Shown: positions 39,099 to 49,855 of the stretch, piece by piece
How positions within the stretch are numbered: position 1 is the first letter of the stretch
Layout: each line of letters opens with the position of its first letter
From: Chloroflexi bacterium TSY
Lineage (GTDB): Bacteria > Chloroflexota > Anaerolineae > Caldilineales > Caldilineaceae
Length of the DNA: 64,000 bases
Direction: 5' to 3'
NCBI GenBank assembly: GCA_019217005.1
Contig: JAHBNG010000001.1
Coordinates: forward strand, 248,001-312,000
Notes under the pieces: model-generated
The model's input: the letters and a program-made list of their open reading frames with translations, nothing else
Database searches by the model: none
What the model was told of the DNA's origin: nothing
Made by a program: the position numbers and the translations under genes

Positions 39099-39615
39099 AT
39101 GAAAGCGGTTTTCAATTTCAAAGGCTTGGTGCATTTGGTGATGATTGCCTTTGCTGTGGCCAGTTTGGGCAACGTCCACGCTTTTTTGTCCAGCGCCGGA
39201 CATCCCTCTGAAGTGGCTTGGGCGTTGGGCATTGCATTAGGCTCGGCGCTGGTGATAGTGGCCATGATGATCACCCATGTGGATCGAGAAGTGGATCCAG
39301 ATGCTTTTTGGTGGCTGGTGGCCACAGAGATTGGCAGGGTTGATTTCAGGGGCACTCCAGGCCGCAGAATATAGCAAACATCTCCATTTGGCCTGGTCCG
39401 TCATTTTGGGCTTTGGCATTCCTCTGGTGGGCGAGGTCTGTTTGGCGTTCGCTGCCTCTGCCTACATTAGAGCCCGCAGTCGGGAGCGCTTTCGCACGGT
39501 ATCCGTCACGATTGAAACCGCCGTAGCCGATCGACTGGAGTCCGCCATTGATGAACTGGATCCCCAGACCATCAACCGGCACGTGGCCAAAACCATCAAC
39601 CAATTGGCGCGCTAG
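39099..39615 (+). pseudogene. Membrane protein gene with frameshift
   Basis: The first frame (MKAVFNFKGLVHLVMIAF, then ALGIALGSALVIVAMMI) shifts near 39325 into a second frame (LHLAWSVILGFGIPLVGEV, then a charged helix ending VAKTINQLAR). Together they predict a three- or four-helix membrane protein of about 170 residues. The next gene continues in the same frame after a TAG, so the two may once have been one protein. Confidence 0.6.
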
Positions 39616-39627
39616 GCTGTTGAGAGC

Positions 39628-40017
39628 GTGGCAACACAAGCTGCCCACTATTATCAACGTCCGGCAGCGGAGGACGCAACAACAGATCTTGCCGTCGTTG
39701 CGCCCGCAATGGATAAAGAATCTGCCCAAATACGTCGAGATGGTGCGCCCACTTTGGAGATGGCCAACGAGCAGCGGGCCATCAACACCCAGGCCAAAAA
39801 GTCTGCCATCCTTGACGTTTTGATGAATGAAGGACCGCAAGGAATTTCAGCAATTGCGGCAGCGATTGGCGTACATCGAGATACAGCCCGCCGTTATCTG
39901 AATGAATTGCTCGATCTGGGCCAAGTTGAAAACGTCAATCGCAAATGGCGTTTGGTGAAATTGACGGTGCCTGAACCTGAGCAGATTGTCTTGAATGGGA
40001 GTGGCGTATCGGGGTAA
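39628..40017 (+). CDS. Winged-helix/HTH protein
   Basis: 129 residues from a GTG start. The C-terminal 65 residues form an HTH: KSAILDVLMNEGPQGISAIA, then IGVHRDTARRYLNELLDLGQ. The N-terminal part is unstructured. It is in frame with the membrane protein upstream, separated only by a TAG, so a membrane-HTH fusion broken by a nonsense change is possible. Confidence 0.6.
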   Translation: MATQAAHYYQRPAAEDATTDLAVVAPAMDKESAQIRRDGAPTLEMANEQRAINTQAKKSAILDVLMNEGPQGISAIAAAIGVHRDTARRYLNELLDLGQVENVNRKWRLVKLTVPEPEQIVLNGSGVSG

Positions 40018-40321
40018 TGGTTTGGCAAGATTCTGCGCTTTAGAGAGAGCCTGCTCTATTTACACACTTTGTGGTACGCACCCTTGGATATCATGAAACC
40101 TTTACGTCCTGTCTTGCGTAGAGTTATATGTAGTGTGATGGTTTTCTCTTTTGGTTTCTCCTGAAAGTGTGGGGTTAGAAGAGCCTGGTCATTGAGATCA
40201 GGCTCTTTTGCGTTTAAGCGGGTGTCTAACCCATTCCATTCCCCGCGCTCGAAATTCATCCTAACCAACTCAACAAGCGCTAATTTCACCATGAGCAAAC
40301 GATGACAAAAGGGAATTGTGA
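40018..40321. other. Intergenic, no gene seen
   Basis: About 300 bp with no clear coding frame. AAGAGCCTGGTCATTGAGAT followed by CAGGCTCTTTTG (40179-40212) resembles a short terminator hairpin. Confidence 0.4.
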
Positions 40322-40714
40322 TCAGCTCTGCAACTGCTCCATCAACTCTGCTAATCGTTCTCGGATTTGGCTGACTTCCGTATGTTGAAAAATCGCCTGA
40401 CAATCTTCTTCCGATTGCCCTTCCAACGCTTTATCTGCGACATTAAGCTGGTGGTGTAAACGAGCAATCACAAACGCCGGTGGCTTATTGTTGGACCTTT
40501 TCTCATCTAGTTCAACAAGCAATTGTTCACAGGCCTGAAGAAGATCTTTCCGACGCCAGGCATCCGGCAGAATTTCTCGTGCCTGATTCAGCGTGGAACA
40601 ACCCAGATGGCGTGATTCGTGAAGTGCTGTACCCAGTCGTTGGTGACGAACGGCTGCGCTTGTTAGTATATGAACAAGATAATCGAAGGCGGGTATAGTG
40701 AGGCTAACGCCCAA
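40322..40714 (-). CDS. Doubtful helical protein
   Basis: The part from 40600 down to 40322 has a natural-looking helical composition (DAWRRKDLLQACEQLLVEL, ARLHHQLNVADKALEG, IRERLAELMEQLQ). The first 40 codons run antisense through a transposase remnant and into the attC-like site, so the true start is lost or lies internally. Probably a truncated hypothetical gene. Confidence 0.3.
   Translation of the reverse strand: MGVSLTIPAFDYLVHILTSAAVRHQRLGTALHESRHLGCSTLNQAREILPDAWRRKDLLQACEQLLVELDEKRSNNKPPAFVIARLHHQLNVADKALEGQSEEDCQAIFQHTEVSQIRERLAELMEQLQS
40590..40698 (+). pseudogene. Tn3-type transposase fragment
   Basis: The short frame DGVIREVLYPVVGDERLR then LLVYEQDNRRRV resembles a conserved stretch in the N-terminal half of Tn3-family transposases. 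Only about 35 residues remain. The assignment is from memory of the family pattern. Confidence 0.4.
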
Positions 40715-40820
40715 AATCAGCGGCGCGAGACGGAATCTGAATTGCTGGAAACGCTTGATGCGCTTCGGCTTTCAACCAAAAAGTGAGCTCTGAGCGTCCG
40801 CTGCATTTTGTTTGTTAGGC
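40702..40820 (-). other. attC-like integron recombination site
   Basis: On the minus strand the site runs from GCCTAAC to GTTAGCC. The inner arms CAAAATGCAGCGG and CCGCTGATTTTG pair except for one unpaired base, the extrahelical-base arrangement of attC sites. It ends in the common GGGCGTTAGCC form. The position, about 105 bp after the stop of the VOC gene in the same orientation, is that of a gene cassette. A folding test has not been run. Confidence 0.55.
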
Positions 40821-40850
40821 GAATTCCTAAAGCGAATTCAAGATCAAATT

Positions 40851-40889
40851 AGCAATAGCGGCTCAGTTCGTAACTGAGCCGCTATTGCT
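40851..40889. terminator. Bidirectional terminator hairpin
   Basis: AGCAATAGCGGCTCAGTT pairs perfectly with its inverse around a CGTA loop. It is flanked by AATT and TTTTAT. It lies just downstream of the VOC gene (minus strand) and before the attC-like site. Confidence 0.85.
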
Positions 40890-40924
40890 TTTATACTTTG
40901 TTGAGCGATCACATTTACCTTGAA

Positions 40925-41293
40925 TTAATTTGGGGAATGTAAACCAATTCTATTCCCTTCCGTATCAATAAACATTGCGAAATATCCACTTTCATCAGCG
41001 TGGAGAGTTTTAGGAACAACAATTTTACCGCCTTTCTTCTCGACCTTATCTAGAATCACTTGAAGATTATCTCCGCCATTGAGATAGATGGTTACACCAT
41101 TGGCCGAAGGCTTGTAACCCTCTCCTTGAATTATGACTCCAAAAGTCATTTGTCCTTCACTTGGGAACAATCCCATTTGCATTCCTGGGAAATCCATTTT
41201 CTCGATTTTAATGTCCAAAATTGTTTGATAAAAGTCGACTGCTCTTGAAATCTCTGTTGCTGGAATTTCAAAAATGGAAACAAAATTTTTCAT
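40925..41293 (-). CDS. VOC (glyoxalase/bleomycin-resistance fold) protein
   Basis: 122 residues starting MKNFVSIFEIPATEISRAVD, with the paired beta-alpha-beta-beta-beta modules of the VOC superfamily and the closing YFAMFIDTEGNRIGLHS. It is AT-rich relative to the neighbours and resembles Bacteroidota-style homologues (impression from composition). Together with the AraC-type gene upstream it was probably one operon now separated by the IS at 41386. VOC proteins are frequent integron cassette cargo. Substrate unknown. Confidence 0.85.
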   Translation of the reverse strand: MKNFVSIFEIPATEISRAVDFYQTILDIKIEKMDFPGMQMGLFPSEGQMTFGVIIQGEGYKPSANGVTIYLNGGDNLQVILDKVEKKGGKIVVPKTLHADESGYFAMFIDTEGNRIGLHSPN

Positions 41294-41385
41294 ATCATTT
41301 ATACCTCGTTTAAGATTATACTTCGTTTAAGATAGATAATACACGATCCGCAAGGTATAAAATTGTAAAAATGCGACACTATTAA

Positions 41386-42876
41386 CTTTACTTTCTGGTA
41401 AAAGAAAAGAGATGAGGTGAGAAATGTGACAAAAAGCGGTTAGCGTTTCATCCTAAAGGTAGCGAAACCAAAAAGGAGGAAGGAATGCTAACCGCGCCAG
41501 AAATAACTATAGCAGTACTGATGAATGTATTGCAAGTAACGCCGGTGGGAACAAACGTAAATGTAATGCGTCTGATGTGGGCGATGATGAATGGGTCGTT
41601 TCTGAAAAGTCGAGGAGCAATCCATAGTGGATTGAGTGAAAGCGGGTTTGAAGATGAGGAGATCTGGCGAAGCTGGTGGAGCTTTCGATATGGATCATGG
41701 GATATTGCAAGCCTGCTCTCATCGTGGCAAGAAGAAGTGGAGTGGAAAGGGGAATGGGAGGCAAAAAAGTTAGAAGGATACCGAGTGAAAAGCATAGATA
41801 TCACAGGGTTCTGGCGACCGAAGCTGCAAGGGAAAGTGAACCGACTCTATAACTCAACGGCTCGTCGGGCATTGCCCGCTCATCTTTGGAGTGATGATAA
41901 GCTCGGGGGAGATAGGCGGGAAACGAGTGCCACTGCTCAAGGCAATCATGAGATGCGAGGTAGGCACAAAGGAAAGTGAGTTTCGGAAAAAGCTGCTGAA
42001 AGAGACCAAGAAATCACTGGAGTCAGACGAAGTGGCGGTGGTCGATGCCGGGTTTACAATCAGAGAAATGCTAGAAAGCGACGTCGACCGATTTGTCCTT
42101 CGGGAAGCGATTAACTGCACAGCGCGCCGCAATGAGTTACCCGAACGTAAGGAAAAAGGCAGACCACCCGAATATGGTGATATTGTGCGTCCGCTCTCTC
42201 GATGCTATAGGGGAAAGCGACTCGAGGCCACAACTCCAGACTCGTTTGGTCAATTTGTCTATAGTGGTCGCCTGATTCGCTATCAAGCATGGCACAATCT
42301 CGTCCCCAGGACAACCAAGGTGGATACAGCCAACCGCACCTATTCGATTTACGTCTTTCAGGATCCTGCTTATCACACACCTTTGGTTCTGGCGACCGTC
42401 ATGGCTTTACAAGCTGAAACCATTTATCTTTTCTCTCTGGAGCGCTGGCCTGTTGAACATCCCCCCTTGGCTTCCAAGCAGATGATTGGCTTACATCGTC
42501 AATTTGTTCATGCCGATGAGGCTTGCTTCCGCTTACCTGAACTGGGGCTGCTTGCTGGCAATCTTCTTTCCCATTTAGCCGCTTCTCTTCCTCCCATACC
42601 GACTGGCTACTGGGATCGAGAGCCTCAAGCCACTCCCGGCAGGCTGCGCCGCGTTCTCTCGAGTGCTCTTTTTCCAACTCCCGACCAACTCGACCCTGAC
42701 TTTCGGAAAAAGGCCTCGGTTTCACACCATTTACCTAAAGGCGTTCTCGCTCAATGCCGCTGCTTAAACTAGCCGAGCACTATTTTTACATTTTATCCCG
42801 TTTTTTCAGGGTGGATTCTTTTTTCCGCCCCTTTCGGTTTGCCCTTTGTCACTCAAGCCTTTACCAGAAAGTAAAG
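41386..42876 (+). mobile_element. IS4-type insertion sequence, copy 4 (1491 bp)
   Basis: Same 17-bp ends, with a perfect 5-bp duplication ATTAA (41381-41385 and 42877-42881). It belongs to a second sequence subgroup shared with copy 5. It lies between the AraC-type and VOC genes. Confidence 0.95.
41485..42772 (+). pseudogene. IS4-type DDE transposase, frameshifted
   Basis: The least damaged copy. The N-terminal region has the ancestral GTGGAGTGG and stays in frame to 41876, where a 2-bp loss in GCCCGCGCTC breaks it; the second frame runs 41891-42772. The tyrosine of the YREK signature is Ser here (SLERWPVEHPPLASK), and the C-terminus has a 12-bp deletion. Confidence 0.88.
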
Positions 42877-43652
42877 ATTAAACTATTTGTAGAAAAGAGA
42901 AGAAAGTGCCATATTTTTGTTCCCTAAAAACTCTTTTGGACTAATTCCTGTAAACTCCTTAAAGTCTTTAATAAAGTGAGCTTGGTCATAATATTCACTT
43001 TCATAAGCAATGCTAGTCAGGGTTTCTGCCTCTTTATTGAGCAACATTTTTAAAGCAGTTTGTAATCGGATTACTCTACCTAACTGCTTTGGGCTAATGC
43101 CAATTTGTTTTAGGAATTTTCTTTCAAGTTGTCTTCTTTTCGATAAGTCTTGTTTGAGGATTTTGTTAATTGGTGTGCTTCCTTTTGTTGACAAAAGAGT
43201 ATCAATTGTAGTTTTCACAATATTATCAATAGTTGTTTTGTCATTTAATTTATCGAAAAGAAATTCTTCTATGAACTCTATTCGTTGCTCGGTGTTTGTT
43301 GCCTTTAAAATTTTTCGTTCTAATTCTTTTGCAGAAATTTCTCCAAATAGAAGATCTATTGATGTTTCTTTGTTAGCTAACTCTTTAATAGGTTCTGCAA
43401 TGAAATTTGCAAAACCATACGGGTAAAAACTTACAGCAAATGTATTGACATACCCTACTGGTTCGATATAAAAAGGCTCAATTCTTTGTCCAAGTACCAT
43501 AGCTCGAGGTTGTAGTATAAATTCATCTTCCGAAATATACCGCTTTATATCGTCACCAAGAATAAAAGCCATTTCAATACAACCGTCAGGTATAATCCGT
43601 TGTCTTTGCGAATCATCTTCGGCAGGCACTTCTAATGTCCAATAACAATTAA

Positions 43653-45259
43653 TACTACTGTGCAGCAATATATTGTGAAACACAAAGGAAATTCGTTATA
43701 TTTCTGGGCATATTGCTAACAAAACGCAAACAGAATGCAAAGGAAAAATGAGATAGACTGAAGAGCCAATAAAATGAAGCAGTCTTCGATGAAAGGAAAT
43801 CAAGATGAAACTTGCTCAAGCAGTCAATCAATATGACTACAGCCAACTGGAAAGCCCGCCGCTGCTGGAACTGACAGAAGAGCAACTGGCGGCACTGGCC
43901 GACCAACTCCAGGAGTATCATGCCATATAGTCCATACTTCAGCCATGTGGCTCAGAGAGCATGCGTACCACTACATGCGAGGCTTGTTAGACCCCGAAAT
44001 CAAACGCAAATCGGCCGAGAACATCGCGCTGGCGACAGTAGGAGAATCGGGTGTACGCCCCCTGCAAAGCTTTGTGGGTCAGAGCCGCTGGAGCGGTGAA
44101 GCGATGCTGGCGGAACATACTCGACAGACAGGTGAGTTGTTGGGAGACGCAAATGGCGTCTTACTCCTGGATGGGAGCGACATTCCCAAGCAAGGAGAAG
44201 AGTCAGTGGGCGTCAAGCGGCAGCGGTGTGGCGAACTGGGCAAGATCGCCAACTGTCAAGCCGGAGTCTTCCTGGGATATAATAGCTCATGGCTATACCT
44301 TACTGAACTGTCGGTTGTATATCCCCCAAGAATGGTTTAGTGATGAGTATGCAGAGAAGCGGTACAAAACCGGTCTTCCCACTGACCTGACCTTCCAAAC
44401 AAAAAATGAATTGGCTTGGTCCATGATTGAGCAGACGCACGCCCTGGGTGCGTTGCCCATCCGCTGGATCACTATGGATGAAGCCTTTGGCAAAGATACT
44501 CATCTGCTTGACTGCATTGATGGCCAAACCGCTTACAGCTACTTTGCTGAAGTGCCCAAAGAGACTCGTGTCTGGACCTCCAGCCCCCAGACCTATCTGC
44601 CCGCATCATCTGGATGCGGGCGCAAAGCTTCCAAGCTCCGCGTCCGGCCTGGTGAACCTACGCCTCTCACCGTTGCTCAACTCGCTGACACCTTCCAGGA
44701 GCATGAGTGGCAACAGCATGTTCTCAAAGAGGGCTCCAAGGGCTTCATCGTTGCTTCCATTGCTTGTCGCCGCATTGTCTCTGTCCGCAATGGGCTCCCC
44801 GGTTCTGCTCTCTGGCTCATCGTCCGCCGCAATCCCGATTGCTCTCTGCAATACTTTCTCTCCAATGCACCCCTTGAGACTTCCTTGGATGACTTCGCCA
44901 CTGTTTCTGCTTTGCGTTGGCCCATTGAAACCATTTTTTGAACAAGCCAAGCAGTTTCTCGGACTCAACGAATATGAAACTCGCAGTTGGCTCGGTTGGC
45001 ATCATCATATGACCTTAGTCATTTTGGCCTTTGGTTTCTTGGCTCGTTCTCAGTTTTTCCTCAAATATGATGCCCCCGCTCTCACTTTGCCACAGGTTGT
45101 TGAACTTCTCCATGCCGTTCTGCCTAAACCTGTCTTGACACTCGCTGAGACTATCGAGCGCCTTCGCTACAAGCAACGTCGTCTTGCTTCCGCTAAACGC
45201 TCGCATTATCTTGTGCAAAAATCGAACATTATCGAGCCTTTACTTGATGCACAGTAGTA
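43653..45259 (+). mobile_element. IS701-type insertion sequence (1607 bp)
   Basis: Inverted ends TACTACTGTGCA and TGCACAGTAGTA flanked by TTAA on both sides (43649-43652 and 45260-45263). TTAA fits the YTAR target duplication known for the IS701 family. The host AraC gene is restored exactly on removal. Confidence 0.9.
43805..45257 (+). pseudogene. IS701-type DDE transposase, multiply frameshifted
   Basis: The ATG at 43805 opens MKLAQAVNQYDYSQLES and stops after 40 codons. Later frames carry LLLDGSDIPKQGEESVGVKR (first Asp), WITMDEAFGK (second Asp) and ALRWPIETIFEQAKQFLGL (Glu region, spanning a frame change near 44940). At least three frame breaks make it inactive. Confidence 0.88.
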
Positions 45260-45309
45260 TTAACCAAAGATTCTAAATCTGGGTGAGGCTGAAACGTTCG
45301 ATAAATCAT

Positions 45310-45636
45310 TAATCGCTCATTTTTTTTGAGTGACGCCTAACTCTGTGTATACGGCGTCCTTTTATCTCCCCAAACCATCCAGTGTAGTCAGGGTGGATTG
45401 CGGGTCGACCCTATCGTTCCGACGAAATGTCCAGTTTTCACCCGTGCAAAGTATAGAACACAAGTTGCCCGTATAAAACTTTTCGAGATTTCTCAAAATA
45501 CCACTTCTTCTATATCACTATTATAAGCCTGGCTGATTTGGTAAACAAAAGCCTGTAGGGCTTACCTGTTAGCCCTACAAAACACCGCTTTTGCTAAACA
45601 ATAGTTGTACGAGTAGAGTCCAGGAAACGCTATGTC
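45310..45636. other. Intergenic with terminator-like hairpin
   Basis: No gene seen. TGTAGGGCT and AGCCCTACA (45554-45579) form a hairpin followed on the minus strand by CTTTTGTTT, suitable as a terminator for the caspase-like gene that ends at 45637. Confidence 0.5.
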
Positions 45637-48600
45637 CTATCGATCGACGAGCGGAAGATAGATAGTTGTTCCCATGCCAACCTCTAGTACAGCCAGGCGA
45701 GCTTTCAAGCCATCGTTGTCTTCTGCGTAGAACGCAATTTGATAGGTTCCTACTTCGGTAAAATCATCAAAGGTCCCACTGAACAGATCGCTACCCAGTG
45801 TCTGAAAATCGATAATCGGTACGTCTTCCGGCACCAACTCTTCGGCTCTGGTTGGAAGCTCGGCTGAAGGAGCATATACGGTAGCCCATACCTTTTTGAC
45901 TGACTTGTTGTCGCGCACTTCAGCGCGAAGGGTACCTGTGCCATTCGCTATTACTTGCGGACCTTCTACTTTGACAATGTATGGAGCCCATGTGTCAGCT
46001 GGGAGGTTGTCCGTAGCAGGATTGTGGTCGCTCGTCACCTTGCCGCCATCGGCCGCCTCGTTGGGGATTCCGTTACCGTTGGCGTCGATCCATGGCTGCT
46101 GTAAGCTGTAGAGACGATTGACCGAAAACTGTGCATCCCAGAAGGAGTTGGACATACCGTAGCCTTCACGCAGGGAGGTTAGGAATCGATCGGAGAATTG
46201 CGCACCCTCTGCAGAGGCGTAGGCTACGTTCTTCGCATTGGTGGAGGTGATGATTAGACGATCCTCGCCGCTAATACTTTCATCCCCATCGATGAAGCTA
46301 CCCGAATTACATGCCTCGATAATCACGTTAATCTTCAGTCCCGGTTTCTTTGTTTGTAACTCGGTGAGCCATGCATCCAGGTCCTGTGGTCTGAGCCGTA
46401 CACCATTTGGTTCGTCGACATAAAAGTTGTCCAAGCCGCCGTGATCCATCAGATAGATGGTGAGCGGATTATTCGGGCCAACTTTATCTTGCGCCCAAGT
46501 CGTGATGGCGGTTTGTAGATTGGTGCTAGACGCCGCCGCATCGTAACCGGATGCAGATGGATCAAAGCCCATGTAGTAGATTTCATCGTCACTGTAGCCG
46601 TTGTCCTTGAAAAGGTGGTAGGCCCGTTGAATGACATTATGAATATTCGATTGCAGCCGGTCGTTCATTTTGAGCCGGCCCTCCAGCAAAATGACAGCAC
46701 CTTTATTCGACTGGCGTTGGGTGACGGAGACGGAATAGACTGCCTCTGCTCCGAATACCTTGGGATCGAAATTGAAAATCTTGAGGTATAAGGTGGTATT
46801 GCTGGTGGACGATAGATCCAGCCGGACGCCAGGGGTAAAGGTCTCCTCGAACTTGCTTTCCAGACTGCCACCGCACTCGCTATACACCTCCAGAGTGACG
46901 TCGGCCCTCGAGTTGGCCCGGGTCTGCACTTCGATGCGATACTTCTGGCCAGACTCTGCATCGAAGCGCAACCAGTCCGTGTCGCCCTCATTGTGGAAAC
47001 TGTGTTCTTGGCGCGTACCATTTGGTGTGATGGTCCTCGCCTCGGCGCAACTGTTGTCAGACTCAAAGGTGTCGGCGTTGGATTGGACGCTGGGTGGCGT
47101 GGCAATGGGCACCACTGTCGGCGTCTCCATCCCCTGGTAGACCACCTGTACCGTGTGGTCGGCAGCGGGCATGGTCAGCGTGTTGCTGCTGGCCATACTG
47201 GAATCGTCATCTGTACCGCGCCAATTACTGACTGCCCAGCCTGCAGCGGGGTTCGCCGTGAGCGTGATCGATTCGTTCACCACAAACTCACCCACTTGCC
47301 CACAGCCACTGGACTTGTTCGGTGTGGTGACGGGATCACTGCCGCTGCCTGTATGGGATAGAGTCAGCGTATAACATATTGGCTCGGTGCTTACGGTTAA
47401 CGGGCCTGCATGTATTGCCATCACGTGCCGTGGCACTGCAGCATGCATCCGTATGGCGTACTCTCCGGGCTCTATGCGCTCGCCCCGTACTCCCTCGATG
47501 GTGTACACTCCATCTCCGGCAGTCACATCCCCGTTTGTCCCGTTGTCGAACATCACGTGATTGACGAGGACGTCCGCCCCCTGGTAAACGCCCTCCTTGA
47601 AGGTCTCAAAACATGTCTTGGGTGGTCCATCATCTCCCCCGGTCACCTTAGCACTGAACGTCGATGCTGTTGATCCATCGGTCAATACGTAATTGGGTGA
47701 CAAGGTCACATCCGAAATTGATGGGGCACCATCAGTGGAATCCGGATTGATGTCTGCAACCCATATCTGAGGGATGTTCCCCCCCAGTGGCTCGCTGGTG
47801 AATACGAACCGTCCCCCATCCGCTGTAATGTCCACCGTGGGTCCGATCCCTGCCCTGTTGAATGGGGCTCTATCCCATCCCTGGGCCCTATATCCCAGAC
47901 AAGGAGCTGTCACCAGATCCACTCGACCAGTCCCATCCGTGTTCAACAGCGTGATTGGAACATTCCCCTGTGCGATTACCTTCGCTCCGTCTCGGTCATC
48001 CGCTCCAATTTTCCACTTTGGCCTATGTCGCTCAGTATCTCGATCCGATTACTACCATCAAAGTTGATAGAGTGCGCGCGGCCCAGGTCGAAATTCATCT
48101 GGGTCAGTACCACCTTGCTTCCGTCTCCACTGATCGCAAGTGCATCATCATCATGTGGAGCGAACTCCGTCAGAATGCGAAGGCGTAACCCATCGTAGGT
48201 TATGGTGTGTCCCTCGCTCTTGAAGTTGAACGTGCCAAAGACTAGTCGTGAGCCATCGTCGGAGATATCGAACTCCTGTCGAAAGGCCAAGTTCCGCTGA
48301 ACTCGCTGCCGTCCATGTCGAACAACTGCTGTGACATCTCTCTATAGCTAAACAGCTGCGTGAGTCCAGAACCGTCCGCGTTCACCCTCCATACCCCAGC
48401 AACTTCGGCACCTCCGCTCACGTTGGTAAAGTAGACCTGACCCCCATCAAATGTGATGCGAGGTCTGATGCGCAAATCTGGTCCGACTGTTCCACCCGTT
48501 GGCGTTGGTATCTCTGTGGCGATGCGCTGCTGGTTGGTGCCATCGGAGTTGGCAACGAAGATCTCGCCGACACCATCGGTCCAGATGATCGTGGAGCCAT

Positions 48601-48955
48601 CGGCACTGATGTCAATGAAAGGGGTGATGAAAGGGGGGCCTGTTCTAAAGGCCTGGTAATCAAATACCTGTATGAAGTTGGTACCATCGGGATTGACTGT
48701 GAAAATCTTTTTGGTAGAGGTAGCGAAGATAACCTTCGAGCCATCGGCGCTCACTTTCATGCGGAGTATGTTGGGGATGGTCTCCCTGTTCTGGATATCG
48801 GTGATCTGGTGGTAGACTATGCTCTGAATGCTTGATTCCTCTGTCTGCCCATGCACAGTCATTGACACAAAAACGACAGATAGCACGAGGGCAAACGTGA
48901 TTGCTATTGCGGTCGTCCTTCTCTCTAGGAACACCTGAAATATATCTGTCAACAT
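45637..48955 (-). pseudogene. Secreted beta-propeller/caspase-legumain-like protein, two frameshifts
   Basis: Starts at 48955 with a signal-anchor (TTAIAITFALVLSVVFVSM). TolB/WD40-like strands follow (SADGSKVIFAT, SADGSTIIWTD, SDDGSRLVFGT, TADGGRFVFTS), interrupted by frame changes near 48290 and 48010. Then come a beta-sandwich region, a bacterial repeat domain (LTANPAAGWAVSNWRGTDDD), a pre-peptidase domain (DWLRFDAESGQKYRIEV) and a clan-CD peptidase with TIYLMDHGG (His) and NVIIEACNSGSF (Cys), ending in an Ig-like domain. The 769-residue open part still encodes the whole peptidase. Legumain/caspase-type peptidases cut after Asn, Asp, Arg or Lys; the target here is unknown. Probably the last gene of a three-gene exported set. 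Confidence 0.85.
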
Positions 48956-49531
48956 TGAATGAGTTTCTCCCTAAACGCGGCTGTCCTAATCCATCAGCAG
49001 GTTTACGTATGAATTTAGTCCGGCAGGCAAGCGTTGTGAAGATATCGGTGCGCGTTTCTCGCCGATATACAAGGATGGTGACAATTGACACTCGTGTCTT
49101 TCAGTCAAATCACCGCAAGCGTTTGGTATGATGGTTAAATTTATACTATAGGAATTTTCTTTTGGGGGGACGTTATTTACTCCGGCAAGCCGGTCCACTT
49201 TTACGCTGGTTGCGCATGTTCAGCATCTCGAACAGCTGAGTGGTAATCAGGATACAACCCTGGAATCCGCTCCACATAGGCTGGTACTTCGTCATCGGTA
49301 ATTAAACGTCTTGATTTGTCTCGATGGATGTCGGAGATTGAATTGCCAACTGACAGGTTAGAGACGCTTTTGCAGCTTTGGTGGTCAGGTGAGATGATCT
49401 CCAACCTTTTCAGGGTGAGCGATGCGGAATTATCGAACCTGCTTGGCTCGAATTCAGCGACTTACGCAGAGCGGACGTTTTTCACCCGAAATCATGTTCG
49501 ATTCCCTGGTGTGGCCCTCTGACTAAGTGTT

Positions 49532-49602
49532 TATCCGAAAAGTTCTGTGACCATGCATATTTGCTCGAGAAACAGGTCGGACTCACAACCACTTTTCGGA
49601 TA
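49532..49602. repeat. Short element with TATCCGAAAAGT inverted ends
   Basis: TATCCGAAAAGT at 49532 and its exact inverse ACTTTTCGGATA at 49591 enclose about 47 bp. MITE-like or a hairpin; no coding capacity. Confidence 0.6.
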
Positions 49603-49760
49603 GGTTCTAAGGGTCGGAGATAATCTCACGTTTCTACCGCAGCTTTACGTTCCTGGCGAAACAGTACACCGGCACTGATTGCTGCGCCCACAGCAAAAAC
49701 TGATCAATTGTAACCGCCGGACTTCTTCCTCTTATTGGGTTGTGTCAATTGCCTATCGGC

Positions 49761-49855
49761 TAGGAGTCGTTGACATTTGACAGCTCTCCTCAGAGAAATC
49801 ATTGCCCAGAGCGACCAACGCTCTGAGAGCGCACTCTAAATGTCAACAGAACCTA
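49761..49855 (+). repeat. MITE family 3, copy 1 (95 bp)
   Basis: Begins TAGGAGTCGTTGACATTT and ends AAATGTCAACAGAACCTA, imperfect inverted ends bounded by TA, as for IS630/mariner-type elements. Inner CTCAGAG/CTCTGAG arms. Near-identical to 57130-57224. Confidence 0.85.

Larger units (their letters stand above)
42883..45309 (-). pseudogene. AraC-family regulator, 5' end split off by an IS701-type element
   Basis: The C-terminal half is an AraC-type double HTH (ISPKQLGRVIRLQTALKML, then IAYESEYYDQAHFIKDF). The N-terminal half has the IPDGCIEMAFILGD pattern of AraC regulators with a DUF6597-like sensor. The apparent start at 43683 lies inside the terminal repeat of an IS. Removing the IS (43653-45259) and one TTAA restores the true N-terminus, FQPHPDLESLVNCYWTLE, with an ATG at 45309; the restored gene is 816 nt, 271 residues. 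AT-rich, transferred together with the VOC gene (inference). It was probably the local regulator of that gene. Confidence 0.9.

Noticed and set aside
43945..44340. A standalone small gene
   Set aside because: Its motif (DGSDIPKQGEESVGVKR) is the first catalytic block of the IS701-type transposase. It is one piece of the broken gene.
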